A DNA stretch of 64,000 nt from contig NC_052032.1 of the NCBI RefSeq assembly GCF_015832195.1, forward strand, positions 7,632,618-7,696,617. Reading direction: 5' to 3'. The notes under the pieces were generated by a model. That model saw only the letters and a program-made list of their open reading frames with translations. It searched no databases and had not been told where the DNA came from. Position numbers and translations under genes: made by a program. Positions 56,301-64,000 of the stretch are shown piece after piece (position 1 is the stretch's first letter; each line of letters opens with the position of its first letter). This DNA comes from Motacilla alba alba. Lineage: Eukaryota; Chordata; Aves; Passeriformes; Motacillidae.

Positions 56301-59300
56301 CCCCTGAGGTTTCTGAGCGCGGGCCACACATTTCTCTTCATATTTTTGGGACATTTTTTGCTGTTTTGGAGTTTCCCCTCCCTCTGAGCATCACCCAAAG
56401 CAGCGATGGGGCACAAATTCTGCTGCCTCCAAGTCCCCCAGCTGCCTGAACTGGGAGTTTTGGCAGGGCAGGAGGGGCTGCCAGCCCCACTCACGATGTC
56501 GTGGTGAGGGGGGAAGTCGAAGGTGTACTCATCCCCCAGCAGGCGGTTGTAGGTGTAGTCCCTGTGGCGCTCGTGGCCGTAGGCACCGTAGTAATCATAG
56601 TCCAGGACCTGGGAGACAGGGAGGAGGAGGAGGATGTGAGGCCGAAGCCAAAAGACTCCTTGTCATATTCACCCTGCTCCTAGAGAGATGCCTGTGGTGG
56701 TGGGTCCCCACCCTGGCATCCCTGATCAGCACAGGGATGGGTTCCCACCCCAGCATCCCTGCCCATGGATGGATCCTTATCCCAACATCCCAACATCCCA
56801 TGGGGATGGGTCCCCACCCCAACATCCCTGCCCATGGGGATGGATCCCATCCCAACATCCCTGCCCATGGGGATGGATCCATCCCAACATCCCTGCCCAT
56901 GGGGATGGATCCATCCCAACATCTCTGCTCATGGTGATGGATCCCATCCCAACATCCCAGCCCATGGGGATGGGTCCTACCAGAGCATCCCTGCCCATGG
57001 GGATGAGTCCACAGCATCCCAGCCCTCAGTGATGGATCCTCATGCCAAAATTCCTGCCCTCAGCGATGGATCCCCATCCCAACATCCCTGCCCATGGAGA
57101 TGGATCCCATCCCAACATCCCTGCCCATGGAGATGGCTCCCATCCCAACATCCCTGCCCTCAGTGATGGATCCCCACCCCAACATCCCTGCCCATGGGGA
57201 TGGATCCCATCCCAACATCCCAGCCCATGGTGATGGATCCCCATCCCAACATCTCTGCCCATGGAGATGGATCCCACCCCAACATCCCTGCCCTCAGTGA
57301 TGGATCCCCATCCCAACATCCCTGCCCTCAGTGATGGATCCCCATCCCAACATTCCTGCCCATGGGGATGGATCCCACCCCAACATCCCTGCCCTCAGTG
57401 ATGGATCCCCACCCCAACATCCCTGCCCTCAGTGATGGATCCCCATCCCAACATTCCTGCCCATGGGGATGGATCCCATCCCAACATCTCTGCCCACAAT
57501 GATGGGTCCCCCCCTCAGCATCTTTGTCATGGTGAGGGGTCCCCACCCCAAAATCCCTGCCCATGGTGATGGGTCCTACCACAGCTGGTCTCTCCAGGCT
57601 GAAGACCCCCCAAAAGCCCAGGTGTTCTTACCGGGGCGGCTCCCCCAGGGCTGAACCAGCCAGGTCTCTCCCAGCCATGCCTCTCCTGGAAAACACAGCC
57701 CTGGCGCAGCAGCTCCTGCACAGGAGAAATGGGAACAAACAGCTTTTTGTGAAAAATTCCTTTCACAGCTTTTTGAGCAGCGCTCAGGCTGCCCTCCTCG
57801 GGTGCAGATGTGGGGTCAAGAACAGACTAGTGACCCCTTGGTTTGGCTATCAACAGCCAAACTCAGCCAAAATGTCTTTTAAAACAGTGTCAAACCTAAA
57901 AATGGCCTGGTTTTTGTCCCCCTCAGGCAGGATATTTTCCTCAAGGGTGGTCAAGGGGCAGCGAGCCACAGCCCAGCTGTGCACCCCACCAAAACCTGCC
58001 CTGGGGTGCCCAAATTACTGACCAAGAGATGCCACATGCAGAGAGCAAGATTCCCCACCGTGTTTACAGAGTAATTACATAACAACATTTAATATTTATA
58101 CAGCAACCTTCTCATTCCTCCTCTGTGCTCTCAGGAAAACCTCTCTGCACGCAATTAATTAGGGATCCATTAAGACATTTCTGTTTGGAGCCTCAGTTCG
58201 GAAAAGAATAGATTTTGTTGAACATCTCAGAAATCATTCAGTGCCTATTTATAAAACGCAGCACATGTTCTGGAGCTGCATGGAGAAATACCAGCCTGTC
58301 AGTCAAGTGGGCATCACTTATTAGACGTGCTATTAAAAAATAAATTGCATCCTCAGTGACAGAAAACAACTGAGCTGTCAACCAAACACCGGGGGCTGGC
58401 GGGCAGGGGTGTCTGTTTTACTGCTCCAGCCTCTGCCCTCCAGCTGGAAGAGGAATGGTGTGATGTCAATCAGAGAGAAGCAGGAATGGGCTTGGGAAAT
58501 GTGGCTTTGCCAGGGCTGGGGCCAGGGCTGGCAGTGGGATGAGGCTCTGGTGCTGAGTCAAGATGAGTGCCTCGAGGGATCTGGGGGGTTCTGAGCTGCT
58601 GGTGCAGCAAAATGCTGGGAATTGGGCTTTTGTCTCAAGTGCTGCATCTTGAGAGTGTTCACCTGTGGATATTTGTGTGAAGAAGGGGCTGGAGCAGGAG
58701 GGAGCCCCGGCTGGTGGCTCCAGGCAGCAAAACCACTTAGGGGTGCTGGCAAAACCAGCTCCAGAGAGGCACATCCCTCTTCCCTTGTGCCCCAGCCTCA
58801 CTCCACAATGAGAGACGTTGTTTTGGGGAGAAACTGCTGCTAGATTGTGAGCAGGACACGGTGAGCAGGGGCAGGAGGTTCCTGGGAGCATTCAGCACCC
58901 GCAGCCCTCTCAGCTCCCTTGGGATGGACTCAGCCTCGGAGCTCTCCTCTCCCCTTTTCCCTTGCCCAGTGATCATCACCAGGTTCTCAATCCACGTCTG
59001 CTGAGTTAAATATCATGGCAATGCTCAGGCTCTCTGAGCACTAAACCATTCAACCACCCATGGCCCCAGAACCCTCACAGTGAGCTTTGGGGTCTGGCAG
59101 GGATCTCCCCAGGATGGACGGATGGCAGCACAGAAGCTTTGGGGAACGACCCAGCTGCAGCCACTCGTTGTGAGCTCCTTTTGGCAGCTCTGAGGGCCAG
59201 CCCAGGCCCTCACCTCGTGCAGGGGGTCCTTCCTCACGTTTCGCCCTGCCAGGGGCTCATCGTGGGGGAAGACCACGGAATAGTTCTTGGCGTAGGACTC

Positions 59301-62300
59301 GTGGCTGCGCTCCCGCATCCAGCGGTTGTTGTCGGTCAGGGAGTGGTGAAACCTCCTGGAAGGCAAGAAGATGGCAACATCTGGATGAGCCCACCAGCTC
59401 ACGACCTTCTGGGCCAGACCCAGGTGTGGATGCAGCTGCTGGTGTAAAATTGCTATTCCTGCTCCAGTTTTGTGGGCAGGAGCAGAGGAGCCAAGCAGGG
59501 CTCGGGGCTGGCCGTGCCACGGCGCTGACCCACCCCAGAGCAACTGGGAGCAGAATACAGCCCCGCTGAGGAGGGGAAATAGGAAAAAAGGGAAATTTGA
59601 GGTTAATTCTGCCCCACTTCAACGTGGGACCAGCCTCAGGGCACACCCAGGTTTAAACACAGCCCTGATGAGGGAATGAACTCTAAACATTCCTTATATT
59701 TTTCACCCAGTTCTCCCCAGGCTGAAATATGAAGAAACCCCAAAATATTTTCAATTCATTTGAAGTATTTCCATCTTTCAAACAGAAAATCTCCTTGAAG
59801 GAGTGTGCCAGCTCAGCTCACAGTCAGGTTGTTAATCCCAGAGACCTGTAACTCACGGGGAGCAGCCTTGGGCACAAGTGGCACCTTTCCCAGGGCTGCA
59901 GAAAGAGACCCAGGCAGGCCATGAAGGACAAGATGCCATTTTTAGTGACTTTTAAAATGATATTTTCAGCTTCCCTCCCTGCTGACTGGGTGCAGAGGAG
60001 AGGCAGGGCATGGGGCTGAGGCCTGCAAGGAATACGAGTGATGCTCCCCAAGAGCTGTGAGAGCAGCTGCCTCTTCTGCTGGCAGAAGGTGACACATGGC
60101 ATGTCACCAGCACCCCTGGTTGCCCCATCAGCCTCAGCCCCTTCACCAAGGAGCAGAATTTTTGACAGCAGCAAGCGGGCAACAGCTGCCAGATGAAATA
60201 TTTACAAGCAAATGTTCTGAGAGGATAAATATTGAAATGTGTGGAAAAGGGAGTTATTTAAAGAGGAGCTTGGTAATTGTCACCAAAAGGAAGGAATGGG
60301 ACTGACAGCTTGATGACAGGGCACAAGGGACACGGGAGATGTTTGGGTGGAAAGCCCCTGGCTGCCCTGAGCAGGGCTGGGGTCCCTTGGGGTCAGGGGG
60401 GCTGTGCTGGTGCCAACCCAGTGCCCAGCCTGGGATTTCTCCATCTCTCCATTCCCATCCCGAGCCCAGCTGGTGGAAGGGGGCAGCTGGAGGCATCTCC
60501 CCCATCTCTGCAGGCCCCTCACTCCCACAACCCAACATGGCATTTGCCAGCTTGGCCACTAAAGCAAGGTGAGATTTTCAAAGCTTTGTCCCTGACAGGG
60601 TGGTTGCTGTCACTACAGGCTGTAAAAAAGCCCAAACCCAATCAAAGACAATCAAGCAAGTCAAAAGCAATTACTGAGCCAACATCTGCACGGCCACAGC
60701 TCCCAGCCCGGGTGGTGCTGCAGAGGGGGGCCGAGCTAATCTTTGTGCTGTTGAAATCATCCCCCTGATTATTAACTTAGAGGATTAGGCACGGCTCTAA
60801 TTGAACAACAAACCCCAAACATAATTACCCTGTCCTTTCCCACCGCCACGATCTCCTTGTGCCTGATGGAAGCTGTTTGTGTGGGAGCGGAATGAGGCAA
60901 ACGAGACAAACCCCACGCGTGCATTCATTAAAGCCGCTGCCTGTAATTGATTCCAGCTCCTTGGAGGGACACACACGCTGCCTGGACAGCCATTCCTGAT
61001 GCCAGCCCTGCCTTGGAAGCACCCCCAAGGACCAGCAGGGGTGAGGGATGCCCGTGGAGGCAGCTGGAGCAGTCAGGATGACTTGCCTGATGTCGTAGCC
61101 GTACATGTCCTTCTCCGGCCGGCCGTGGATGATCCAGTGAGCCAATTCCCTGCCACAGCCACCTCCCAGCATCATCCCTGGGGAACAGGGCAGCGTGCAG
61201 ACAGGGCCAGGAGGGCTGGGGAATGCCAGGATCCTCCAGGGATCCCGTGCCAGCAGGGTATGACCCCTTTGGCCCCCTCAGGTCTCTCTTACCGGCGCTG
61301 TTGAAGCCGCAGCCGAGGAAGAACCCTCGGACTTCCGGAGCTTCTCCCATGAGTGGTTTGTGGTCAGCTGTGAATGACTCTGGAAAATAGAGAGGGGATG
61401 TGCCAGCAGGGCCAGGACAGGGGGGAATCACACACTCTGGGGACACATCACACACTTCACAAACAGGTCTCCTGCAGCCTCCCCTGCTGACCTCGTCCTG
61501 CTCCCGGAGAGCTCAGTGGGGCCAGAACTGCACCAGCACCAAGCACTGCCCAGCACAGGCTTTGGGAGTTAGACTGAAAACTTGGGAAGCAAAATGAATT
61601 CCCCAAGAGAAGGTGAATGAGGCACTTTGAGGGCTCTTTTTTCCTTCCCAACCCCCCCGTCAAGGGGGCTGGACTGATCTGTTTGTTGCCATTTTAACAT
61701 CTGGGCCCTGTTTCCTGATGGTGCATTCCACCTTTGTCAATTCCTGTTGGGAAATTCCATAACTTTGAACCACTCGGTTCAGCTGAGGGAGGGATGGAGA
61801 TGTCTCTCCTGTGCTCATAATGTCTCCTGCTGCCAGTGCAATTCCACTGGGCCATCAGCCATGGAAATCCCTCTACAAATCCTCACCAGGGGGGACAGAA
61901 AGCCCCTGACAGAGGTGTGCAATCCTCCTCCCTGTTTGATGGTGCTCCATCCATCCATCCATGTAAAAGGAGAGAGGGAAAACAGAGGGGGGTCTTTCCC
62001 CACTTAGCAATGCCCAGTTTGTTTCCCCTGATCCCACTGCTCCAGAGAAGGCAGGAGCAGAGCCAGAATATCCCCACTGTCACCAGATCAGCTCCTCACG
62101 TGCCAGTATCCCTGTGCAGATATTCCAGGCTACAAACTCAGGGAGTTACTGGAGCAGCAGCCAAAGCACCTCCCCTGCCAGCACAGCTGACTTTGCCCTG
62201 GGATGGGTGGTGAGGCTCCAGGGACCTTGGCACAGTGACCACAGCAGAGGGGACAAAGCCTTTGCCATTTGATCAGCCCAGCGTGACTCAGCTGCCACAG

Positions 62301-64000
62301 GCTGCTGGTTTCAATCAAGAGCGAGAAAAGCAGGAGAGCTGAGCCTTGGAAAATGACATTATTGTACGACAAAGAGGAGACATTCATCTACCAGCAGCCA
62401 GTTCTGCTCTGCTCACACCACAGTGCAATCAAACCGCTGGACCCAGGGCCAAGGTCTCCACCTTGTACAAGTCATGTTTGATCTGCTGCAGGGCATGAGA
62501 CGTGCCCCACTTTCCCCTCATACAACCTGAAGAGTTTCCCTTTAAGTGCCTCAGCAAAAAGGGCTTTCATTGCAGTTGATTTCTTGGTGTATAGAGGATT
62601 TTAAGAGCAAACCAAGTGTGCAAGGCTTGGGCTCAACGTCTGGCACCACCTCCAGCTGCCACTGCAGGGGTGGCTTTAACTCCACACCAGGGATGTAAAT
62701 CTGGGTAAATCTAACCTCACTAGACCAGGAGCAGGTAGTAAAAATAATTACAGAAGATAACACTTGGTAAAAAATAACAGCCACTGCTTCAAAACATCTG
62801 CCCCTTAATTTTCCAGTCCAGCAGCCACAACATCAGCTGGAGAGCCATTCACTGCAGACTAAACCAAGGCAGTCAGCTCCCCAGGGAAGTGGCTTTAAAC
62901 TGAAAGAAGGACAATTGAGATGATAAGAAATCGATAAGATTATAAGAAATTATAAGATAGAAGTTATTTACAACAAGGGTGGGAAGACTGGCACAGGCTG
63001 CCCAGAGAAGCTGTGGCTGCCCCATCCCTGGAGGTGTTGAAGGCAAGGTTGGATGGGGCTTGGAGCAACCTGGGACAGTGAAAGATGTCCCTGCCCATGG
63101 CAGTGGAGCTGGAACTAGATAATCTTTGAAGATCCCTTCCAAGCCAAACCATTCTGTGAGTCTCTGGATGTGTGATTCTATTTCTCCACCCAGGCTAGGC
63201 CTGGAATGCCACCCCTTGGAAGATGCCACCACTGCAGCCAGACCAGCAGCGCTCTCTCTGCATTCAGGGAGTTTTTCTTCTCCCCAGGTTATAAAATTTC
63301 CCTTTTCCTCCAGCAAAATCTTCAGAGAAACCCAGCCACCACAGTGCCACCACAGTGGTCACCACAGTGGTCACCACAGTGGTCACACCACGGTGCCACC
63401 ACAGTGGTCGCCACAGCCACGTTACCTGGCCCACAGACAGTGGATTTTATTCCTGTTTTCTCCAGAACTGGCACTCTGTTGACAGCACCTTCAATGTGTT
63501 GCATGAAAACATCCCAGTCCAGGTCAAAGAGGCCAAAAGCAAATTTTTCAGATACCTAAAGAGGAGGAACAAGAATCAGGGCACAGAACAGAGGATGGCT
63601 GATTGTGTGAGACCACCTCATCTCTGGCAGCCTCGGGGAAGATAAATCAAGGCTGCATTGAATCTCTGGGATTCTGTGGTTTTCTTGAACAACCAAGACA
63701 AACCTGAAGTCTGAATTAAGGATAGAGGGATGGGCACAGCAGCTTCTGGCTCTCCTGTTGCCTCTGCACTGCGTATCTGTGCCACAGACAGCCCCAAAGG
63801 GGAGATGCTCCCCCTGCCTTCCCCACCAGCCACCAGAGGTTGGTGCCTGCAGAATTTGGGGGCTGTGCCTATTCCTCTGAGGTGGCTTCCCTGGAAACCT
63901 GCCTCATTCCCCCAGCAAACCTCCTGGCTCCACTCACCTCCTCCCAGAAGATGGGGTTTGACTCATATCCACCCACGGAGAGGGCATCGCCTTGGAGACG
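44175..64000 (-). CDS. SARDH: Sarcosine dehydrogenase, last 15 coding exons (5' partial)
   Basis: Mitochondrial flavoenzyme that oxidatively demethylates sarcosine to glycine, passing the one-carbon unit to tetrahydrofolate. Exons in gene order: 64000-63938 (partial), 63555-63426, 61379-61293, 61177-61087, 59355-59214, 57715-57632, 56608-56495, 55979-55841, 55285-55172, 53694-53547, 52741-52648, 48470-48308, 48082-47914, 46318-46183, 44300-44175. They join in frame to 599 codons plus TGA, equal to about the last two thirds of the ~918-aa human protein. Visible parts: the end of the FAD-binding DAO domain ([19 protein letters not shown]), the middle domain, then the folate-binding GcvT-type domain ([37 protein letters not shown]) and its C-terminal barrel ([25 protein letters not shown]). 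Mitochondrial presequence and FAD-linked histidine lie outside the window. SARDH rather than DMGDH is chosen by sequence and by its place next to DBH. One GC-AG intron and one very weak donor are noted separately. Confidence 0.96.
44525..44822. repeat. ~300-bp polypurine tract, (GGAAAA)n-like
   Basis: Nearly uninterrupted purines on + (GGAAAAG, AAAAGGGAAAA, ending in about fifteen GGAAAA units). On the SARDH-sense strand it is a ~300-bp pyrimidine tract about 225 bp upstream of the last acceptor. Confidence 0.95.
45278..46160. repeat. 52-bp minisatellite, ~17 copies
   Basis: An exact 52-bp period; each unit holds GTGACAGCAGTGGGTTTGTG and a GGGCAGGAGGCAC core. On the transcribed strand each unit contains GTGCCTCCTGCCCTGCAG, a pyrimidine tract plus CAG that looks like a splice acceptor. 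It starts about 22 bp after the exon n donor. Since 52 is not a multiple of three, long open frames (up to 493 codons) arise by cycling; they are not genes. Confidence 0.97.
46183..46318 (-). CDS. SARDH: SARDH exon n
   Basis: Completes Gln, then [40 protein letters not shown] and PAGGP. Acceptor CTTGCAG, donor CCCG|GTGAGT. C-terminal GcvT barrel. Confidence 0.95.
46596..46980 (+). mobile_element. Probable solo LTR of an avian endogenous retrovirus
   Basis: An AT-rich island of about 385 bp, sharply different from its GC-rich flanks. It has LTR-like order: a TATA-like TTTTATATCC near 46895 and AATAAA at 46938-46943 followed by TCTTTTAAAACACC. No internal viral genes are present. Orientation is antisense to SARDH. 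Edges and family are uncertain, and no target-site duplication is clear. Confidence 0.55.
47062..47905. repeat. Array of donor-like units in SARDH intron m-n
   Basis: On the transcribed (minus) strand, units such as GTGAGTAACACAGAGGAGA and GTGAGTACCACTGAGGAGA repeat for about 840 bp. I count 27 GTGAGTA heptamers, beyond the real donor. The real donor context reads GTGAGTACACAGGGGAGG, very like the unit. Longer blocks of 38-56 bp also recur. Confidence 0.95.
47914..48082 (-). CDS. SARDH: SARDH exon m
   Basis: Completes Gly, then [40 protein letters not shown] and [15 protein letters not shown] plus two bases of Gln. Donor GAGCA|GTGAGTA, lacking the usual G at the last exon position. This is the boundary that seeds the adjoining array. 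Confidence 0.95.
48308..48470 (-). CDS. SARDH: SARDH exon l, followed by a very weak donor
   Basis: Reads [20 protein letters not shown], then [20 protein letters not shown] and [14 protein letters not shown] plus one base. The intron would begin GTCCTG. The exon identity itself is not in doubt. Confidence 0.93.
48471..52337. other. Largest SARDH intron (k-l), unique part
   Basis: About 4.2 kb in total with the CR1 copy. No tandem array. AT-rich blocks lie near 50390-50670, 50930-51080 and 51300-51460. No exon is recognised on either strand. Confidence 0.4.
52338..52585 (+). mobile_element. CR1 3' end interrupted by a ~75-bp insertion
   Basis: 52338-52473 follows CR1 tail order in sense (GCCCAGAGCAGCTGTGGCTG, GGCTGGATGGGGCTTGGAGC, AACAAGATGATCTT). 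The next expected CR1 segment, CTTCCAAGCCAAACCCATCT with ATTCTGTG, resumes only at about 52553. The intervening CA-rich sequence is foreign to CR1. Confidence 0.8.
52648..52741 (-). CDS. SARDH: SARDH exon k
   Basis: Reads [20 protein letters not shown] then [11 protein letters not shown]. Acceptor CCCCACAG, donor CCAG|GTAGGA. Confidence 0.95.
52985..53510. repeat. ~20-bp minisatellite with 91-bp higher-order unit
   Basis: CCCTGCATCCCTCCTTCCAT-type units repeat. CCTGAATCCC marks a higher-order period of 91 bp at 53121, 53212 and 53303. On the transcribed strand it is purine-rich (GGGATGGAAGGAGGGATGCA). It starts about 36 bp after the exon j donor. Confidence 0.95.
53547..53694 (-). CDS. SARDH: SARDH exon j
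   Basis: Reads [20 protein letters not shown], through [20 protein letters not shown] and GMMSIQGPL, ending two bases into Ser (CTGAG|GTGAGC). Confidence 0.95.
54404..54700. repeat. 39-41-bp minisatellite, 7 copies
   Basis: ATGGCACACCTGAGGGTGAC starts at 54421, 54462, 54501 (one variant), 54542, 54583, 54622 and 54661. The 39 and 41-bp units alternate by GCC or ACCCC joins. Plus-strand units contain TGGTGAGATT. It lies about 470 bp into the intron after exon i. Confidence 0.93.
55172..55285 (-). CDS. SARDH: SARDH exon i
   Basis: Reads [20 protein letters not shown] then [24 protein letters not shown] is a typical GcvT-family strand. Donor GAAG|GTAAAA. Confidence 0.95.
55841..55979 (-). CDS. 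SARDH: SARDH exon h
   Basis: Reads [20 protein letters not shown] then [18 protein letters not shown] and ends DVSKAP plus one base. Acceptor ATTGCAG, donor CCAG|GTACAG. This is the start of the GcvT-like domain. Confidence 0.95.
55980..56494. other. SARDH intron g-h
   Basis: 515 bp of unremarkable sequence with no array. Confidence 0.5.
56495..56608 (-). CDS. SARDH: SARDH exon g
   Basis: Reads [20 protein letters not shown] then [18 protein letters not shown]. Acceptor TCTCCCAG, donor ATC|GTGAGT. Confidence 0.95.
56685..57575. repeat. ~33-bp minisatellite, ~26 copies
   Basis: Units of the form CATCCCTGCCCATGGGGATG then GATCCCATCCCAA, with CCTCAGTGATGG variants grouped toward the right half. 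It begins about 56 bp downstream of the exon f donor and fills most of the intron. Confidence 0.95.
57632..57715 (-). CDS. SARDH: SARDH exon f
   Basis: Reads [20 protein letters not shown], then FSPGGAAP. Phase 0 both ends. Donor CCCCG|GTAAGA. Confidence 0.95.
57716..59213. other. SARDH intron e-f
   Basis: 1.5 kb. AT-rich from 58020 to 58380. No repeat or exon is recognised. Confidence 0.4.
59214..59355 (-). CDS. SARDH: SARDH exon e
   Basis: Reads [20 protein letters not shown] then [18 protein letters not shown] and ends DPLHE at GAG|GTGAGG. Confidence 0.95.
59356..60821. other. SARDH intron d-e, nothing recognised
   Basis: No tandem array, CR1 or exon is recognised in this stretch. AT-rich near 59690-59790. 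Confidence 0.4.
61080..61086 (-). other. GC-AG intron donor in SARDH
   Basis: On the minus strand the exon ends CAG at 61087 and the intron starts GCAAGTC. The partner acceptor at 59356 is TTCCAG. Joining them restores R-R-F-H-H in frame. No GT nearby would do so. This is the classic U2-type GC-AG configuration. Confidence 0.85.
61087..61177 (-). CDS. SARDH: SARDH exon d, followed by a GC donor
   Basis: Reads [20 protein letters not shown] then EKDMYGYDI, ending two bases into Arg. The donor is ATCAG|GCAAGT, a GC-type donor with otherwise ideal context. Confidence 0.95.
61293..61379 (-). CDS. SARDH: SARDH exon c
   Basis: Completes Glu and reads [19 protein letters not shown] then [11 protein letters not shown], the C-terminal FAD-contact segment. 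Ends GCCG|GTAAGA. Confidence 0.95.
61380..62970. other. SARDH intron between exons b and c (main part)
   Basis: Apart from the CR1 copy and the palindromic tandem near the exon b end, only unclassified sequence is seen. The 62700-62960 stretch is AT-rich. Confidence 0.4.
62971..63186 (+). mobile_element. CR1 LINE 3' end, plus orientation
   Basis: GCACAGGCTGCCCAGAGAAG, then CTGCCCCATCCCTGGAGGTG, AGCTGGAACTAGATAATC, CCTTCCAAGCCAAACCATTC and a terminal TGTGATTCTAT. This is the cleanest sense copy in the window. It is antisense to SARDH. Confidence 0.93.
63335..63420. repeat. Palindromic 12-18-bp tandem, ACCACAGTGGT
   Basis: ACCACAGTGGTC recurs about five times, with CACCACGGTGCC variants. Each core is a near-perfect inverted repeat. 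The array starts about 6 bp downstream of the exon b donor on the transcribed strand. Confidence 0.88.
63426..63555 (-). CDS. SARDH: SARDH exon b
   Basis: Begins [17 protein letters not shown], includes [19 protein letters not shown], and ends one base into Glu (CCAG|GTAACG). Acceptor CTCTTTAG. Confidence 0.95.
63938..64000 (-). CDS. SARDH: SARDH exon a (partial at window edge)
   Basis: The 21 visible codons begin [13 protein letters not shown] and end NPIFWEE at GAG|GTGAGT. The exon continues past base 64000. Confidence 0.93.

Noticed and set aside
1..64000. tRNA or rRNA genes
   Set aside because: No cloverleaf with conserved A and B boxes and no rRNA-like segment was recognised by eye.

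Overview
This is vertebrate nuclear DNA, almost certainly avian. It carries intron-split genes with GT-AG junctions, several CR1 LINE 3' ends (the sauropsid family ending in ATTCTRTG octamers), very dense minisatellites and high GC. The gene order matches the conserved amniote block FAM163B - DBH - SARDH (human 9q34). The compact introns and repeat density suggest a bird microchromosome; that is inference.

Layout. 1-15.9 kb: no protein-coding exon recognised. It holds two pairs of near-identical direct repeats, 18-, ~60- and 41-bp minisatellites, CR1 fragments and one splice-bounded open segment on +. 15.9-17.5 kb: a CpG island with a strong minus-strand splice donor, the likely 5' untranslated exon of FAM163B, followed by 31-bp and 21-bp minisatellites. 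17.5-27.2 kb: the DBH upstream flank with a 0.7-kb GGAT-type tetranucleotide tract, a 50-bp minisatellite and clusters of homeodomain-like sites. 27.4-41.9 kb: a complete 12-exon dopamine beta-hydroxylase gene (DBH, +), reconstructed as 619 aa with every phase consistent and all copper ligands present. 44.2-64.0 kb: the last 15 coding exons of sarcosine dehydrogenase (SARDH, -), 599 codons ending at the natural stop. Its 5' exons lie beyond base 64000. DBH and SARDH are tail to tail, about 1.6 kb apart.

The two enzymes are not a pathway. DBH makes noradrenaline from dopamine in catecholamine vesicles, and SARDH oxidises sarcosine to glycine in mitochondria with folate. Their linkage is conserved synteny.

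The most unusual signal is a class of minisatellites anchored at the 5' ends of introns. In DBH intron 1 a 68-bp unit containing the last bases of exon 1 and its splice donor is repeated 13 more times. In one SARDH intron, 27 copies of a donor-like heptamer follow the real donor. Four other SARDH introns begin with an array within about 60 bp of the donor. SARDH also shows a GC-AG intron and one extremely weak donor. Coordinates come from reading the sequence by eye; no alignment was run.
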